Below are positions 23,160 through 35,114 of a stretch of DNA of 64,000 nt, piece by piece; position 1 is the first letter of the stretch; each line of letters begins with the position of its first letter. The stretch is from Geosiphon pyriformis (Eukaryota > Glomeromycota > Glomeromycetes > Archaeosporales > Geosiphonaceae), in assembly GCA_016748015.1 (NCBI GenBank), contig JAAOMT010000727.1:207616-271615 (forward strand), read 5' to 3'. The notes under the pieces are model-generated. The model was not told the DNA's origin and did no database searches. It was given only the letters and a program-made list of their open reading frames with translations. The translations under genes and the position numbers were made by a program.

Positions 23160-24525
23160 CAAAGTCCTTCTGAATTAGTATACCAATGTTTTTGCCAGTG
23201 AAAATGAGTTCGGACACATTGACATCATAAAGCATCAGATTGATACAGAAGACACTCGACTGATTAAGCAACAACTTACCACATACCCCTATTTGGCGAC
23301 AACCTAATTAAGCAAGAAGTGCAATGGATGCTTGATAATGGCCTAATCAAAGAATTGTTAAGCTCTTGGTCCTCTCCAGTAGTTTTGGTCACCAAGAAAA
23401 ACGGAAAAGTGCAATTCTGCATAGATTATCGAAAACTAAATAGCATCACGTGAGGAGATAGTTATCCCATTCCCCTCATCCAAGAAATTCTGGACAATCT
23501 AGGGAAAAAGAAATGGTTCTTGTCATTAGATTTAGCAAGTGGTTACTGGCAAGTTGAAATGAACTCCAAAGACAAAAAAAAACCAGCGTTTACCATTCAA
23601 GATGGAAACTTCGAGTTTAATGTAATGCCTTTTGGACTTTGTAATACTCCTGCCACATTTCAATGCCTGATGGATGTAGTATATAAAGAAATCCTTTAAA
23701 AATCAGTAGTAGTCTACCTAGATAACACAAATGTGTTTTCTGAAACATTCGATGACCATCTGCTCTATCTGCAACAAGTCTTTGAATGCTTTCATAGTAC
23801 TGGATTGAAACTCAATCTTAAGAAATGCTTCTTTGGAAAAACCGAGTTAAAATTCCTAGGACATGTAATCGGCAAGGACAGAGTTAAACCCAATCCAGAT
23901 AAAGTACAAAAAGTCAAGAATTTTTCAGCCCCAATCAACTTCAGAGAATTATGAGGATTTCTAGGATTGGCAGAATATTATCGTCGATTTGTCAAAGGTT
24001 TCTCGAACATTACAAAACCACTTCATCAATTGTTGTCCAAATACATACCATACTTGTGGAAGAAAGATCAACAGAAAGCATTCGACTATCTCAAACAGCA
24101 ATTGATTACATTCCCAATTCTGATTTATTCAGATTTCACTAAATGGTTCATTGTCACAATGGATGCCTCAAAAAATGCTCTAGGAGCAGTTTTATTACAG
24201 ATAGGACCAGACAATAGAGAACACCCAGTTGCCTATGCTAGTCACAGCACTAGCCTAGCAGAAAAGAATTACAGCACAACAGATCTAGAATGTCTTGCCA
24301 TTTATTGAGCTGTACAGACTTGGAAACATTACCTTAGTCAACTATTTGACCTATATACTAATCACAAAGGACTTATTTGGTTACTCAACAATCCACAACT
24401 AGAAGAAAAATATGTAAGATGGAGTACTTATCTGCAACAATTCCCACTCAAAGTCTATTACAAGAAAAAATCCAAGAACACCAATGCCGACAGTTTGTCA
24501 AGGATGCCACAAATCTAATCCCAGA
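23160..24525 (+). pseudogene. Reverse transcriptase and RNase H
   Basis: From about 23,330 the gypsy RT is almost continuous: SSPVVLVTKKNGKVQFCIDY, then FLSLDLASGYWQVEM and MPFGLCNTPATFQ. The catalytic box is VVVYLDNTNVFS near 23,705-23,740, so the second Asp of YLDD is Asn. FLGHVIG and YYRRFVKGFS follow (in-frame open stretches 23,733-23,954 and 23,967-24,308). RNase H keeps the first Asp (VTMDASKNA) and the Glu (TTDLECLAI), but the third position reads LYTNHKGL, Asn for Asp. A frameshift near 23,290 and several stops interrupt. It would copy element RNA to DNA; this copy is inactive. Confidence 0.85.
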
Positions 24526-24589
24526 CTCATAGACACACTCACTTATCAACGACTACATTAGTACCTATTGACACTACATTTCAAAGAGA

Positions 24590-25910
24590 TATTATCTCAA
24601 CAGGAACAAAGTACCATATGAAAACAAGCCCAAAATTATTTTATTCAAGACAACCAACTATATTGACGAGAATGCCAAAACCACTCCAACCCACAATGAC
24701 TAATCAAGGACAGTGAAAGAGAAACTATACTATATAGCATGCACTCAAATCCAACTGCAGGACACTTTAACAAAAATGCTACCCTCGAAAGAACACTAAA
24801 CTTATACTATTGGCCAATAATGTACAAAGACATTTTCGAATACGTGCTAAATTGTGACACATGCCAGTGAAGAAGAGGAGCAAGATCAACAGAACCACTT
24901 TGACCCATTCCAGTTGGAAATCTATTTGATAGAATTGGGATTAACTTGGTTAGACCTCTTTCAATTACATTCCAAGGAAATTGCTATATTGCTATAGTCA
25001 TAGACTATCTTACAAAATAGCCAGAAGCCAGAGCAATCCAAGTGGCTGACGCCAAAACGGTAGCCAAATTTGTGCATTAAGACTTAATTTGCTGACATGG
25101 ATGTCTGAAAAAATTATTATCTGATCAGGAAACACACTTTGTTAATAATACGCTAACTGAACTAAGCCAATTGTTTGGAATAAAGAGACTCTTATTGTCA
25201 CCATACTATCCACAAACGAACGGACTGGTAGAACAATTTAACAGAACACTGTGTGAAACACTAGCAAAAATAAGTCATAAAAACAAACAAGAATGGGACT
25301 TATTTATACCTTCTGTACTCTTTACATACCGAACATTGAAACAAAATATGACTCAGTTCACACTATTCAAACTAGTCTATGGAAGAAAAGCTACATTACC
25401 GATTGAACAAGTGATACCATCATACCCAACAGAAACAATCAATGAAGAAAATTTTGAAGCTACCTTACACTAAAGAACATACCAGCTAATAGAAATGTTG
25501 GAAAACAATCGAAGAACAGCAGCTGACAATATTAGTCATGTTCAAGAATGACAAAAAGAAAGACATGATAAACACCTATCAGAGCAACCAATGGAATTCA
25601 AGATTGAAAACCAAGTACTGTTACATCGTACAAAAGCTGAGAAACAGTAAAGTGGAAAGTTTGACCCAAAGTGGGATGGTCCATTCCATATACATGAAGC
25701 ATTAGGAAATGGAGCTTACAAATTATGATTGGAAGACAGGATTTTAAAAAAAGTAGTGCATGGAAATCGGTTAAAAATTTATCATGAAAAACAGGAATTA
25801 TCATCATCAGTACCTCAAATAAGAACACAAATTTCATTAATCAGACCAGAAGATATATCACGAAATCTGGAACCAATCATCATCATCAAAACGTAGACAA
25901 CGGATAGCAA
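24590..25910 (+). pseudogene. Integrase with GPF-type C-terminal module
   Basis: The zinc region reads HSNPTAGHF and CDTCQ (24,742-24,870). The catalytic core shows IGINLV (Asn for the first Asp), LLSDQETHFVN (second Asp present) and NGLVEQFNRT (Glu present, in a frame open 25,171-25,473). KWDGPFHIHEALGNGAYKL near 25,670-25,720 is the GPY/F module found in gypsy integrases. No chromodomain follows. In-frame stops fit Trp and Arg codons hit by G-to-A or C-to-T. It would insert element DNA; the lost Asp makes it inactive. Confidence 0.85.
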
Positions 25911-25976
25911 ATTAAATTGGGGAATTCAAATATATATAGCATCCAAAAAGCAGCAAGAAACAATAGAAATTTCAAC

Positions 25977-26711
25977 ATGAACCTTTCAGATCAAATTTTA
26001 AAATTATCTAAACAATTATTTGAAACAATTCAAAAATTAACATCTTAAATAGAAATAACAATTGATAAAAAAGAGATATAGTACAAAGATAAGAGCAGAA
26101 AAAAGGAGGACAAGAGTTCAATTAGAACTAAATGTTCCCTCCCCTACCCACCACTCGAAAGGCAATATGGGAGGAAAAATTGCCTTCAGATGGAAGGTGG
26201 AAAAGAAGGAGGCAAAGAATGAGAAAAAGATTACAAAAGAAGATACTTGGTCCCCGAGCTCAAAGAAATAAAAGAAGCTTTAGCTTGTGGGACCGAACTC
26301 CCCAAAACAGGGGAGTAGACACCTGACAACACCCAGAAATGGAAAGAAAGACTTCCTCCAGCTTATTGGTTCTACAAAATTGAAGAACAGCTTGACTTGA
26401 AAACACTATACAAAGACCTTAGCCAGAAAACGTTCAACAAAGAAGCAATACAACAAGTAGAAAAATTTGTAGGGAAAAACAACCTGACCCTACATTACAA
26501 AGCAGTATACCAACTATATGTCATCTTTCAACATTGCCCAAATGTACTACTGAACGGATCTATGAAAACCATAATGGTTAACAATATAGGACAAATAACC
26601 AATCAACAGTTCAAAGATCTACAAAAGGCAATACTTAAGGCAACAATCAAACATTACACAAATGAAGCCACGATAACAGATACATATGGTTTCACAGGAG
26701 CTCAATTTTAA
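25977..26711 (+). pseudogene. Extra open frame in env position (ORF3), broken
   Basis: Starting with an ATG at 25,977, three successive frames carry one recognisable protein of the Rhizophagus gypsy type. An N-terminal helix is followed by a basic middle (WEEKLPSDGRWKRRRQRMRK, near 26,160-26,220), then an acidic/hydrophobic C-terminal part open at 26,397-26,711 (104 residues) ending ITDTYGFTGAQF. I see no signal peptide or membrane helix, so it is not an envelope glycoprotein. Two frameshifts (about 26,060 and 26,330) break it. Function unknown. The basic middle suggests nucleic-acid or nuclear association, which is inference. Confidence 0.5.
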
Positions 26712-26725
26712 AAAGAAAGGGATAA
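26710..26725 (+). promoter_or_regulatory. Polypurine tract
   Basis: AAAAAGAAAGGGATAA directly precedes the 3' LTR. It is where plus-strand DNA synthesis of a gypsy element is expected to start. Confidence 0.75.
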
Positions 26726-27808
26726 TGTTATTTAAGTAGAAAAACTGATCCAAAGTTATGAAGAAACATGACCAAAATGTGACATAACACAAAATAATGC
26801 GCAATAATGTTGAATAATGTGTTATAACATAGAATAACGTGTTATAATGCAGGATAACACAGAATAGCATGCAATAACATAGAATAACGTGTTATAACGC
26901 AGAATAATACAGAATAACATGTAATAATGTTAGATAATATGTTATAACATAGGATAACTAGCGATAACGTAGAAAAACGAAGCAATAACAGAAACAACAA
27001 AGCAATAGCTAGTGATAGCAAGACAATTAAAAGCAATCCTGTAAAACCAAAAGAATGTATAAAAGCAAGTAGTTGTAAAAGTGAGAAAAGACAGACAGAT
27101 AGATACGAACCTCTAAACAAGAATTAAATATCCATACCCCTTCATTCTTTATTATCTTCCCTATTTCATTTCCTGAAATAAACCAATTATTAAAAGAAAT
27201 CAGAATCATGAATTCATGTTCTCGAACTTCGTAAAATTTACATGAATTAACCCTTGTTTTATATCTCTGTTCTAAAACAGATGCTCTTAGCATAACTGTC
27301 TTAAATCTATTAATGATTTGGACCAATCGCTCTTGATTATGGCAATTGATGATACTAATTTATCTTTTCTCTCTTTCTTTTTCTTTTCTTTTTTTCTTTT
27401 TCTTTCTTTTTCTGTCTTATTTTTGTGGAGCAGCAACATAGTAAAATTAACTGTCTGAAAATAGACTTCGTAATAGCCTGGTAAAAAAGAGAAGCTCCTC
27501 CTAAGTTTTGGATATTAACATTATCTTGATAGCTTACCAGAAGAGCAAAAAGACAACACCAGACCTTAATGATTGCACTCATTAGCTTGGAGAAAAAAGC
27601 TCACATTTATGAAAACATTGCAATCGACAAAAGACAAACTCTGTGCCTTATAACCAAAGAACTCAATGGGTAAATTCACATCCAGGAATAGATCTTCAGA
27701 GACTGATAATCAAGACTAAGCCAACAGAATTACATGGAAGACACATCATTAATAATTGAGAGCATCAAACGTTACCATTTCCCATACCCACCAAGTTTAC
27801 CCATAACA
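26726..27808 (+). repeat. 3' LTR of the dUTPase gypsy element
   Basis: It is 1083 bases, starting TGTTATTTAAG and ending CCATAACA. It matches the 5' LTR along its length. Differences are mostly C/T and G/A, as in the coding part. A pyrimidine-rich run at about 27,360-27,412 is expanded relative to the 5' copy. Confidence 0.85.
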
Positions 27809-28603
27809 TCATTAACCACTTTTGATAGCTATATAAGCAATGAATTTCTTAGCTGTAGAAAAACATGTCAAAAATACAAGACATATTAAAAATAAAAGAA
27901 ATTAAATAAATAAAATAACAACTTTTATCTTAATCTTTTTCTTGTTTCTAATTTTCTTTTTTTTTATCTTTAAGTATCCAAACATCTTGAAATAAAAGAT
28001 TACTTATTGGTTATTCTTTACTTTTTCCTGAAATGTGTAATTGTAGTATTTAAAGATTTTTGAATAAAACATGACTGAAGAATATATCTAATACCTAATA
28101 TTGAATTCTAAGAGTGCTAACATAAGACATAGAATTATACTAGTGTGTGATTATTTGTTGACAGTACAGACTATCCTTTTACTTTCAAATTCTTTGGTTA
28201 TCTTTTGAAAAATATAGTAATTGAGATATTTTATAAGACTGATCTTGTACATTGAATTCATACTCATTTAATTTGCTCTTTGAAGTTGAATTCTCTTTAA
28301 TTCCTTTCATTATTCTACAATCTTGTTCTTCTTTACTATCTATTAGCTCATTACTCCAATCTGTAACAATAGCATACTAAAACATTTTCAAAAAAGTAGG
28401 TTCAAATTATTTTATTAATTATAAACACATTACTCTGTTATTTAAAGAAATAAAAATAAAAATCAACAATATAATAAAATTATAAACTAAAAATAAATAT
28501 GCAAATTCTAGACAAAGCTATAAACAAACCAATATTGAATAAATTACAAAGTTAGTTATATTAAAAGAATTTAATCTTGCTAAGCAATTTAATACTAATT
28601 CTA

Positions 28604-28608
<5 letters not shown>
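27809..28608. other. Non-coding DNA after the gypsy element
   Basis: AT-rich sequence with no open frame or RNA gene that I can support. Its first nine bases resemble the 12-bp minisatellite on the left side of the element. Confidence 0.5.

Positions 28609-28656
<48 letters not shown>
28609..28656. repeat. Poly(A) run of 48 bases
   Basis: An uninterrupted A tract. It could be the tail of a retroposed copy on the plus strand, but nothing recognisable precedes it and I see no flanking duplication. It could equally be a grown homopolymer. Confidence 0.9.
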
Positions 28657-28658
<2 letters not shown>

Positions 28659-29925
28659 AAAAAAAAGAACAAGTAACTTTTGCTGTAAATAAGTTATCTA
28701 TAAAAAAACCATATATACATAAGTATTATTATATAATTACGTTTGTATTTGCAATTATTTAAGAAAAATGTGCATGTGACAAGTTAAAAATAATTATAGA
28801 GATAATCTACAAATATCTTAAAAAATTGTCATAAATTTTTTCTGAGAAAATCTTTTTTTTATTTTTTAATATTTTAACATTTTAAAAAGTACAATATTCA
28901 GCAAAACCCATCTTAAAAAAGTTACATAGGAAGAAAAAGATTGACAAAAAATTCAAATCATGTATAGTTATTTTGGTAAGTAATATTCGAATTTGTTATT
29001 AAAGAACAAATAAAATAGATATATGAATTGTTTTTTTTTATTTTGCATATAGAATTTTTTTAGAATATGTTAATATCTGTTAACTCTCTATTTACATCCA
29101 AACTCTTTTATTTCTTTAGGAAATTAAGTTTACAACTTAAAATATTAAAATTAGGCCTTAGATTCTCTTATAGTTTTTGGGGAATTTTTACACTTCTGAA
29201 TATTATCTTTCATTAATTTTCAGATGTTTTCTACAGATTAAATTCGAATAAGATTGTTGACCAATCTTTAGTTTTAATTTTTTGTTTGCAAGATCATTTT
29301 ACAATTTTATTTGCAGTATAAATAGATACATTATCTTGTTAAAACACTAAAATTTTTTTAATTAATTAATATATTGCTTGTTATTTTCTTTTGTAATTAG
29401 TTTGAGATATTTTAAACTTATTTTAAAATCCAATTAGTAAAAAATAGTATTACTGTAACTTAAAAAACTAGATACAATAAGCAAATATACAAAAATAGAT
29501 GGTAAATAAACCGAATTTTAAGATTTTTTTCAAGTTAAATAGAAATTTAAATAAATTAGTATTTTTTAAATTAATTTGTACAATTTTGTATTTGTAATAT
29601 GAATTTTGTTAATATCTGAAACTTATTAAAAAAGTTGAATGATCAAATCAAAAATAATAGATTTGAAAATTTTATTAAAAATATAAATAATTTTTGTTGC
29701 ATATTTATAATTATTTATTAAATTAAAAGTTATAAAATATTTATATTTTAAATTATTTTAATATTATTAATAAAAAATATTAATTTATTATTATTACAAA
29801 ATATTATCAATAAAATATTGTTACAATTTTCAATTTTTTTATACTAATTGACCTATATTTATATATTAATTATATTATAAATAACAATATGAGTTTTATT
29901 TTTATTATAATAGTAAAACATGAAT
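28657..29925. other. AT-rich non-coding DNA
   Basis: No supportable gene. The left part of the Tigger-like element probably lay here, but neither its N-terminal coding part nor its left terminal repeat can be recognised. Confidence 0.5.
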
Positions 29926-29929
29926 AACA

Positions 29930-30739
29930 GAAATTTTCTTTGGTAAATGACTTGAGAAGTTTAATTAAAAAATAACCAAGCATAAATACAATGTTTTATT
30001 ACTATTAGATAATATATATTACATGTTCTAATTAATATAGAATTAAAGAGCACTAGAATATATATGCTTCCTTCAAATACAACATCTAAAATACAACCAA
30101 TAGATACTGATATTATTGTAGTATTTAAGTGCTATTATTATGCTTGCCAGTTTGTATATACTGTTAATTAATATAATGTTAAATATAAGAATTTTTATTA
30201 TATTAACTTATTTTAAGCAATTCATTAAATTTGAAAATGTTGGTTTAATATTAGCACATATATTATTCAAAACTATTGGTATCATTTTAGTCTAATAAAA
30301 ACAGCACATAATATTGAATTGAAATGGAAACAGCAAAAAAAAAGTTACAGAAACTTTATTATCATACATTAAACAACTAAGTGTTAAAGATTTATTTAAT
30401 GCTAAAGAAATTGTAAATTTTACTTCTGAAGCAAAAATTTATATTATATTGACTGATTAAGACATAGTAGAAGTTTGTCATAATCTAATAATAAGTTTAG
30501 AAGCCCAAAATAATATTAAAAAAATTAAAAAAATTAAGGAAATTAATGTTAAACCATCTAAGCATAAAAAGCTTATTCAAATTGCAAATATATTATGTTG
30601 GTTAAATAATTGTAATGAAACTTCTGAAATGGCAATTAATAGTTTATACTGTATACAATACATTTTCAAAGAATTTATTGAGATTGAAAAAAAATCACAT
30701 ATACAAACTTCTCTTAATCATTATTGGTCAATAATATAA
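29930..30739 (+). pseudogene. pogo/Tigger-type DDE transposase, C-terminal half
   Basis: Three frames carry parts of a DDE superfamily transposase of pogo/Tigger (CENP-B-like) type: KITKHKYNVLLLLDN (second catalytic Asp region), then RIYMLPSNTTSKIQPIDTDI (30,060-30,115). The second string is the hallmark LPPNTTSxxQPxDAGII of this family. A C-terminal part at about 30,320-30,739 includes SLNHYW just before TAA. At least one stop and two frameshifts break it. The N-terminal DNA-binding half is not found. A terminal inverted repeat of the expected kind follows at 30,990. Confidence 0.65.
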
Positions 30740-30940
30740 TATAATTATATAATTTTTAATAAATTTCTCTTATATTAGAAATTATATAAGTTGTTAAATA
30801 ATTTCAAATATAATTATATAAAATTTTATTTCTTTAAATTAATATATATAAGAAATTTTATAAGAAGTTATTAGTCATTATTAATGGAAGATTATTAGTT
30901 ATTACGATTTAATTGCTTTTGAAATTAGTTAATTTATTAG

Positions 30941-30992
30941 TTATTACAGGTTATTACTTATAAGAAGATTATTTATTACAGGTTCTACTGTA
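30941..30992 (+). repeat. Right terminal inverted repeat of the Tigger-like element
   Basis: The end reads ACAGGTTCTACTG followed by TA, the mirror of the CAGTAGAACC start usual in Tigger elements with a TA target site. TTATTACAGGTT occurs twice (30,941 and 30,973), probably subterminal transposase-binding sites. The left copy is not found in the window. Confidence 0.6.
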
Positions 30993-33255
30993 CTTAAAGA
31001 ATAATTTGTTTACTTTATTTATAAAATAAAAGGGGCATTAAAAATTTTTAATTATTAAACTTAGAAACAAAGATAAAAGCTTGAAATTTTAAATATTTAC
31101 TAGTTTTTTATGTTGCCATATTATTTCTTCTGAGATATTGGTTTTATAATATCAATTTTTTCACATAATATTGACTCTGTGCAATGGGCAACCTTATTTT
31201 TTCTATTAATTTAAGAGAATAAGCAAAATACATTTGATTAAAATTTTAAGTTTAAATTATGTTTATTTATCACAACAAATAAGATTGAGCGATTCTTAAA
31301 GTTGGAAACAATAATCTTTTAATCTGGTAAAACCTTTTGAAGTTCTCTTGATCCACAAAAATGTATTGAATACAAAAACTTTTTCAATCCAGTAGGTTTT
31401 AATCATAAATAAAATTTATTGTAAAAAAAACTTTTATATTGAACTTAATAAAAAGAAAAATTATGCTTAAAAAATTATCTGCGGATAATGAGAGTTTTTG
31501 CTTAAAAAGTTTAATTTAATTTCTAAAAACATATTTTTAATCAAGAAGAAATGTAAGTTAAAAACTAATCATAGGGCTATCAGAATTTGAAAATGTAAAA
31601 TTTATATTATATAAATCAAGGGTAATAAAATTTTTGCTCTGATTTTCCAAAATATAGTTAAACTAGCAATATTTTACCCTAATAAAAAAGATTTTTAAGT
31701 AATATGAAAATACTCGTTCCAATAATGCAAAATATATTTTTAGCGGAGCAATGCAGAAATGAAAGCTCAATGATTTCACAACTTTTTGAATTTGATTTAA
31801 TATACAAATTTTCACATATCATTTTAATATATATATTGTGAGTTAAAGTCTAAACACTATTATAGTCAGAGAGCCTGAAATTTTTAAAATAAACTGTTCA
31901 AACACAGTCAACAGTTTTTGTGTATAATTTTTCCTATATAAAATTTTCACTCCTTAATTTCAATTATCTATACTCGTAATTATGAACTTGATCGCATTCA
32001 ATTGTTTAATTGTTTTAGTTGAGTCAAATAGGCTCTGGTAACATCGGACGAATTGTTTGCCTGTGCAAGTATACGGATAACCTTATTTAAAAAAAATTCA
32101 AACCTGGTGTCTCTACTCCAAAGCAGTCTCAAGAATTATGTCTTTACATAAAGAAATCCATCTTATTGTTTGAGGTTTCAAAGGTGAAGAATTTCAATGT
32201 TAGAAAATTTATGTAAAAGGTCTGTAAAATGCTGTGCTGAATATATTACTGTTTTTCTCACCGTCAAGTCGTCAGGGCTGAGGATTTAAAAACCGTATTT
32301 GAGGCCTATAGTCTGTTGCATATAACTTTTGTGCTTACATTAAAATTTTTGTTGAAATTGTCATTGCATTTTTATAATTTTGGAATTTTGGAAAAATAAT
32401 TGTTGAAAATTTTGACATATATTTCAGTGATTATTTTTTTAAACAAATAAAATAACTATGTTTTATCTCTTTTAAAAACCTGCTTTATGCAAAGATTTTA
32501 ATGGAATTTTTTAAATTTAAAAATTTAATAAATTTTTCTTATGCGAGTAGTTTCATCTTGCTTCTAAAAAACTGAAAATTAATTTCTTTAATTAATAAAA
32601 TATTATTTGAAACATCCTTTTTTCAAAATGCTAATGCTGATTGTATTAGCGAATTTGCTACAGTGTTGTTGCTAAACATCTGAAAAATTTATGACTTGAA
32701 TCTCAAAATCACCTGATACTTTAATGTTTTGTTGTTAACAAATTTTTTGCTGAGTTTCCTATTTCTGAAAATTTTTAATGTTTACAAGCTTTTTTTTCAA
32801 AGTTTTGTAAAAAGACATTTAAAACTACTCCAATGTATTAAAAATAAATTTTCAAAGTTTTGATGTTAAATTATTTCTAAATCAAGCATTATTTAATATT
32901 ACAAACAAAATAATTTAATTTCTAAAAAACAATTATAAAAAAATTAATTTGGATTTAAAAAATAAAGACAGTATATTAATTCAACAGAGCTAATGGCTAA
33001 TTTATTTTAAGACTATTAATTTTAATTAAAAAGAAATTAATTGTAAAAAAATTTTAGCGTTTGTTAATTATAATATCACAGTTGAAAATCTAGTTATAGA
33101 TTTGACTATTTGTTTTTTTAATAACCATATGAGCAAAACCTTAAAAATTGTAGAAAAAAATTCAAAAGTCAAATTGATTATACTTTAAATATTTTTTTAT
33201 CTTTAGATTTGGGTCAATAATATAGTTAAATTCGAGTAGAATCATTAGAAAAGTG
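30993..33255. other. Intergenic, AT-rich
   Basis: No supportable gene. A less AT-rich island at about 32,030-32,330 has no recognisable coding or tRNA-like pattern. Confidence 0.5.
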
Positions 33256-34393
33256 TAGTTCAACACACAAGTAAATTTATCTCATGAAAGCGATTATGAT
33301 TATTATGGCTATTGGAACCGATCGAAATCATTTGAAAAAGGTTTACTCCGATCGGATAATCTGTTTATGGAAAAATTGAGAAAATTCACTCTTTTCGCTA
33401 GTGAAGCATCTTGTTTAAATCCGGTCAACGATCAAGACGTTATAAAATTGACTGTTGAATTTATGATATTAGCATCTTACATTATATACATTATTTTACT
33501 TTATGATTAATTCCCCAAATTTTCTTTTTTTTAAAATTCAAATCTCAATCGTCTATCTTAGCGAAAATAACAAGCATACGTAAAAACCAACTTTTTTTGA
33601 TCCAGATTCGTGCCAAAGAGTTAGATTTTGAAGTTACCTCGGAAAAACGACTCCAAACGCGATACAAAATTACAAATGATCTGATGATCGATAAAAATTT
33701 TTCCCTTAAATTTCAACTTGGGTGGACAGAGTTAAGGCGTCAAATTGACCATAGATAAAAGGAATTCCGCCAGCATATAATTTGAGTTTTGTTGGACATG
33801 GGCTAGCTGGTGGTACATAAATATTTATATTTTGATCGAATTTCTTGACAAGACTCATCTAATTGACATTAGTTTTTAGTGTTTGCTGTACTTAGAGCTT
33901 TCGAACTCTTGACAATAAAAGCGCCTGAATTATCTCAGATTAAAGTTTACAAATATGGTGAACCTCGATTCGGAAACTACCAATTCGTTCATAAGCTAAA
34001 TTCTTTTAAAAATTTAAAAATATATAGAGCGAAATTTTATAATAATTTTATACCCAAATATCCAAAGAGTTATCAGAAAGCACAATATTTACACCATGAA
34101 CAGGAGCTTTGGATATCGTCAAAAGATTGTGACTGTGCTACTTCCGATAATAATAATGGGGATGATTTCAACATTTATTTATGCCCAGGCCCCAAATCCA
34201 CGAGCAGGATAAAGTTGGAAAGCCAAATAAGTTATTATAGAATCAAAATTTAGTTTTTAATCTGAACAATTCTCTAACAATTATTAACCATTTTTTATAT
34301 ATTTAGGAATGCAATGGTAGAACCGAGGCTGCATCGAATGAAGAAGCTTTCGCATCACAATGTCCTCCTATGGTAACAATCAAGCATTCTTAA
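33256..34393 (+). pseudogene. Class-3-lipase-like gene L1, damaged; nucleophile Ser replaced by Gly
   Basis: Four exon-like pieces can be read. The first (about 33,256-33,470) has LRKFTLFASEASC, matching the first conserved block of its neighbours. The second (about 33,606-33,812) ends in LSFVGHGLAG. The third (33,880-34,226) has YKYGEPRFGN and YLHHEQELW. The fourth is 34,307-34,393. The lipase nucleophile elbow GHSLGG here reads GHGLAG, Gly for Ser. The acid position, Asp in L2-L4, is Asn (FYNNFIPKYP). The His is kept. Damage: no signal-peptide exon, a frameshift near 33,750, and an ATAAGT donor after exon 3 where GTAAGT is expected. The elbow intron (33,813-33,879) has the same position and phase as in L2-L4. 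Confidence 0.7.
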
Positions 34394-35114
34394 ATGGCCA
34401 TTTTTTTTTACCAAAATAAGGACACTAAAATTAAATTTAAACCCGATAATGAAATTTTTCTAGAATATATTTATTTAGATATATTGTCTATTGCCTTTAT
34501 TTAATAAATTTTTTTATGAATATTCTAATTATTTAACTAAATGAAAAGGTTCAAAAATTTAAGGTAAATTAAAATTTTATTTTGGCCTTGCCTTCATTGA
34601 AAAAGTATTTCAGCGTGTATTTAATTTGAGGCAAATTAAAATAAAATTATCAAATCCCAATAAAATTTGTTTTTCAATTAAAACTTATGGACATAAAAAT
34701 ATTTCCAAATTAATACTGACCATAAATTTTTTTATTCGTGCTGATCAAATTAATATATTTCGATAGCAAGGGCAGAGAGTTTTCGTTTTACACGGTGAAA
34801 AAGTATATTAAACATGCTCAATATTACCTAATTATAAAAATAAAGTTATTATTGCTTGGACTTAAGCTAATATTAGCAATTCTTAAAGTTATTACCGAAC
34901 TATTATCATTTAAAAATACTTATATTAATTACAATTGTTTATTATACATTAGGTTTCTTAAATATTTTATATCGATCATTTCAAATTTCTGAATTAGATT
35001 TCAATAGGCTTAAACAATAAACACTAAATAACAAGAGTTTATCAGAATTGGCAACGGGTGAACAATTTTTCTATATAGATTAGATGGATATAGAAAAGAT
35101 AATTGACAAATATG
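34394..35114. other. Intergenic with one unexplained open frame
   Basis: A frame at 34,738-34,992 (+) opens with GREFSFYTVKKYIKHAQYYL and then a hydrophobic Leu/Ile-rich helix. It starts on a non-ATG codon, and I cannot assign it. It may be a broken exon of a larger gene. Nothing else is visible. Confidence 0.4.

Larger units (their letters stand above)
16868..27808 (+). mobile_element. Near-complete Ty3/gypsy element carrying a dUTPase
   Basis: The element spans 10.9 kb including a nested 873-base solo LTR. Order: 5' LTR, primer-binding site, gag, protease, cysteine-rich block, dUTPase, RT, RNase H, integrase with GPF-type end, a further open frame, polypurine tract, 3' LTR. Protease, RT, RNase H, integrase order with a GPF module places it in Ty3/gypsy. 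No chromodomain is seen. The LTRs are similar throughout but differ at many transition sites, so it is not a recent insertion. The coding part is broken by many stops, mostly where Gln, Arg or Trp is expected. No clean target-site duplication is visible. Confidence 0.85.

Noticed and set aside
19300-24600. Frequent in-frame TAG, TAA and TGA at Gln, Arg and Trp positions as a sign of a changed genetic code
   Set aside because: Host genes in the same window (BOI type, dehydrogenase, F-box, L3, L4) read normally with standard stops, and the gypsy stops go with other G-to-A or C-to-T damage, so mutation explains them.
25977-26711. An envelope gene in the gypsy element
   Set aside because: The frame has no signal peptide, membrane helix or glycosylation-type ectodomain, so I call it an extra open frame of unknown role.
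26619-27326. Minus-strand frames with repeated ILCY- and VITYY-like strings that look like membrane proteins
   Set aside because: They are the antisense of the tandem words in the 3' LTR, and the same artefact appears in the 5' LTR.
28609-28656. The A tract as the tail of a LINE or SINE
   Set aside because: No recognisable retroposon body precedes it and no target duplication was found.
32030-32330. A less AT-rich island that might hold a tRNA
   Set aside because: I could not fold a cloverleaf or find a proper T-arm and acceptor pairing.
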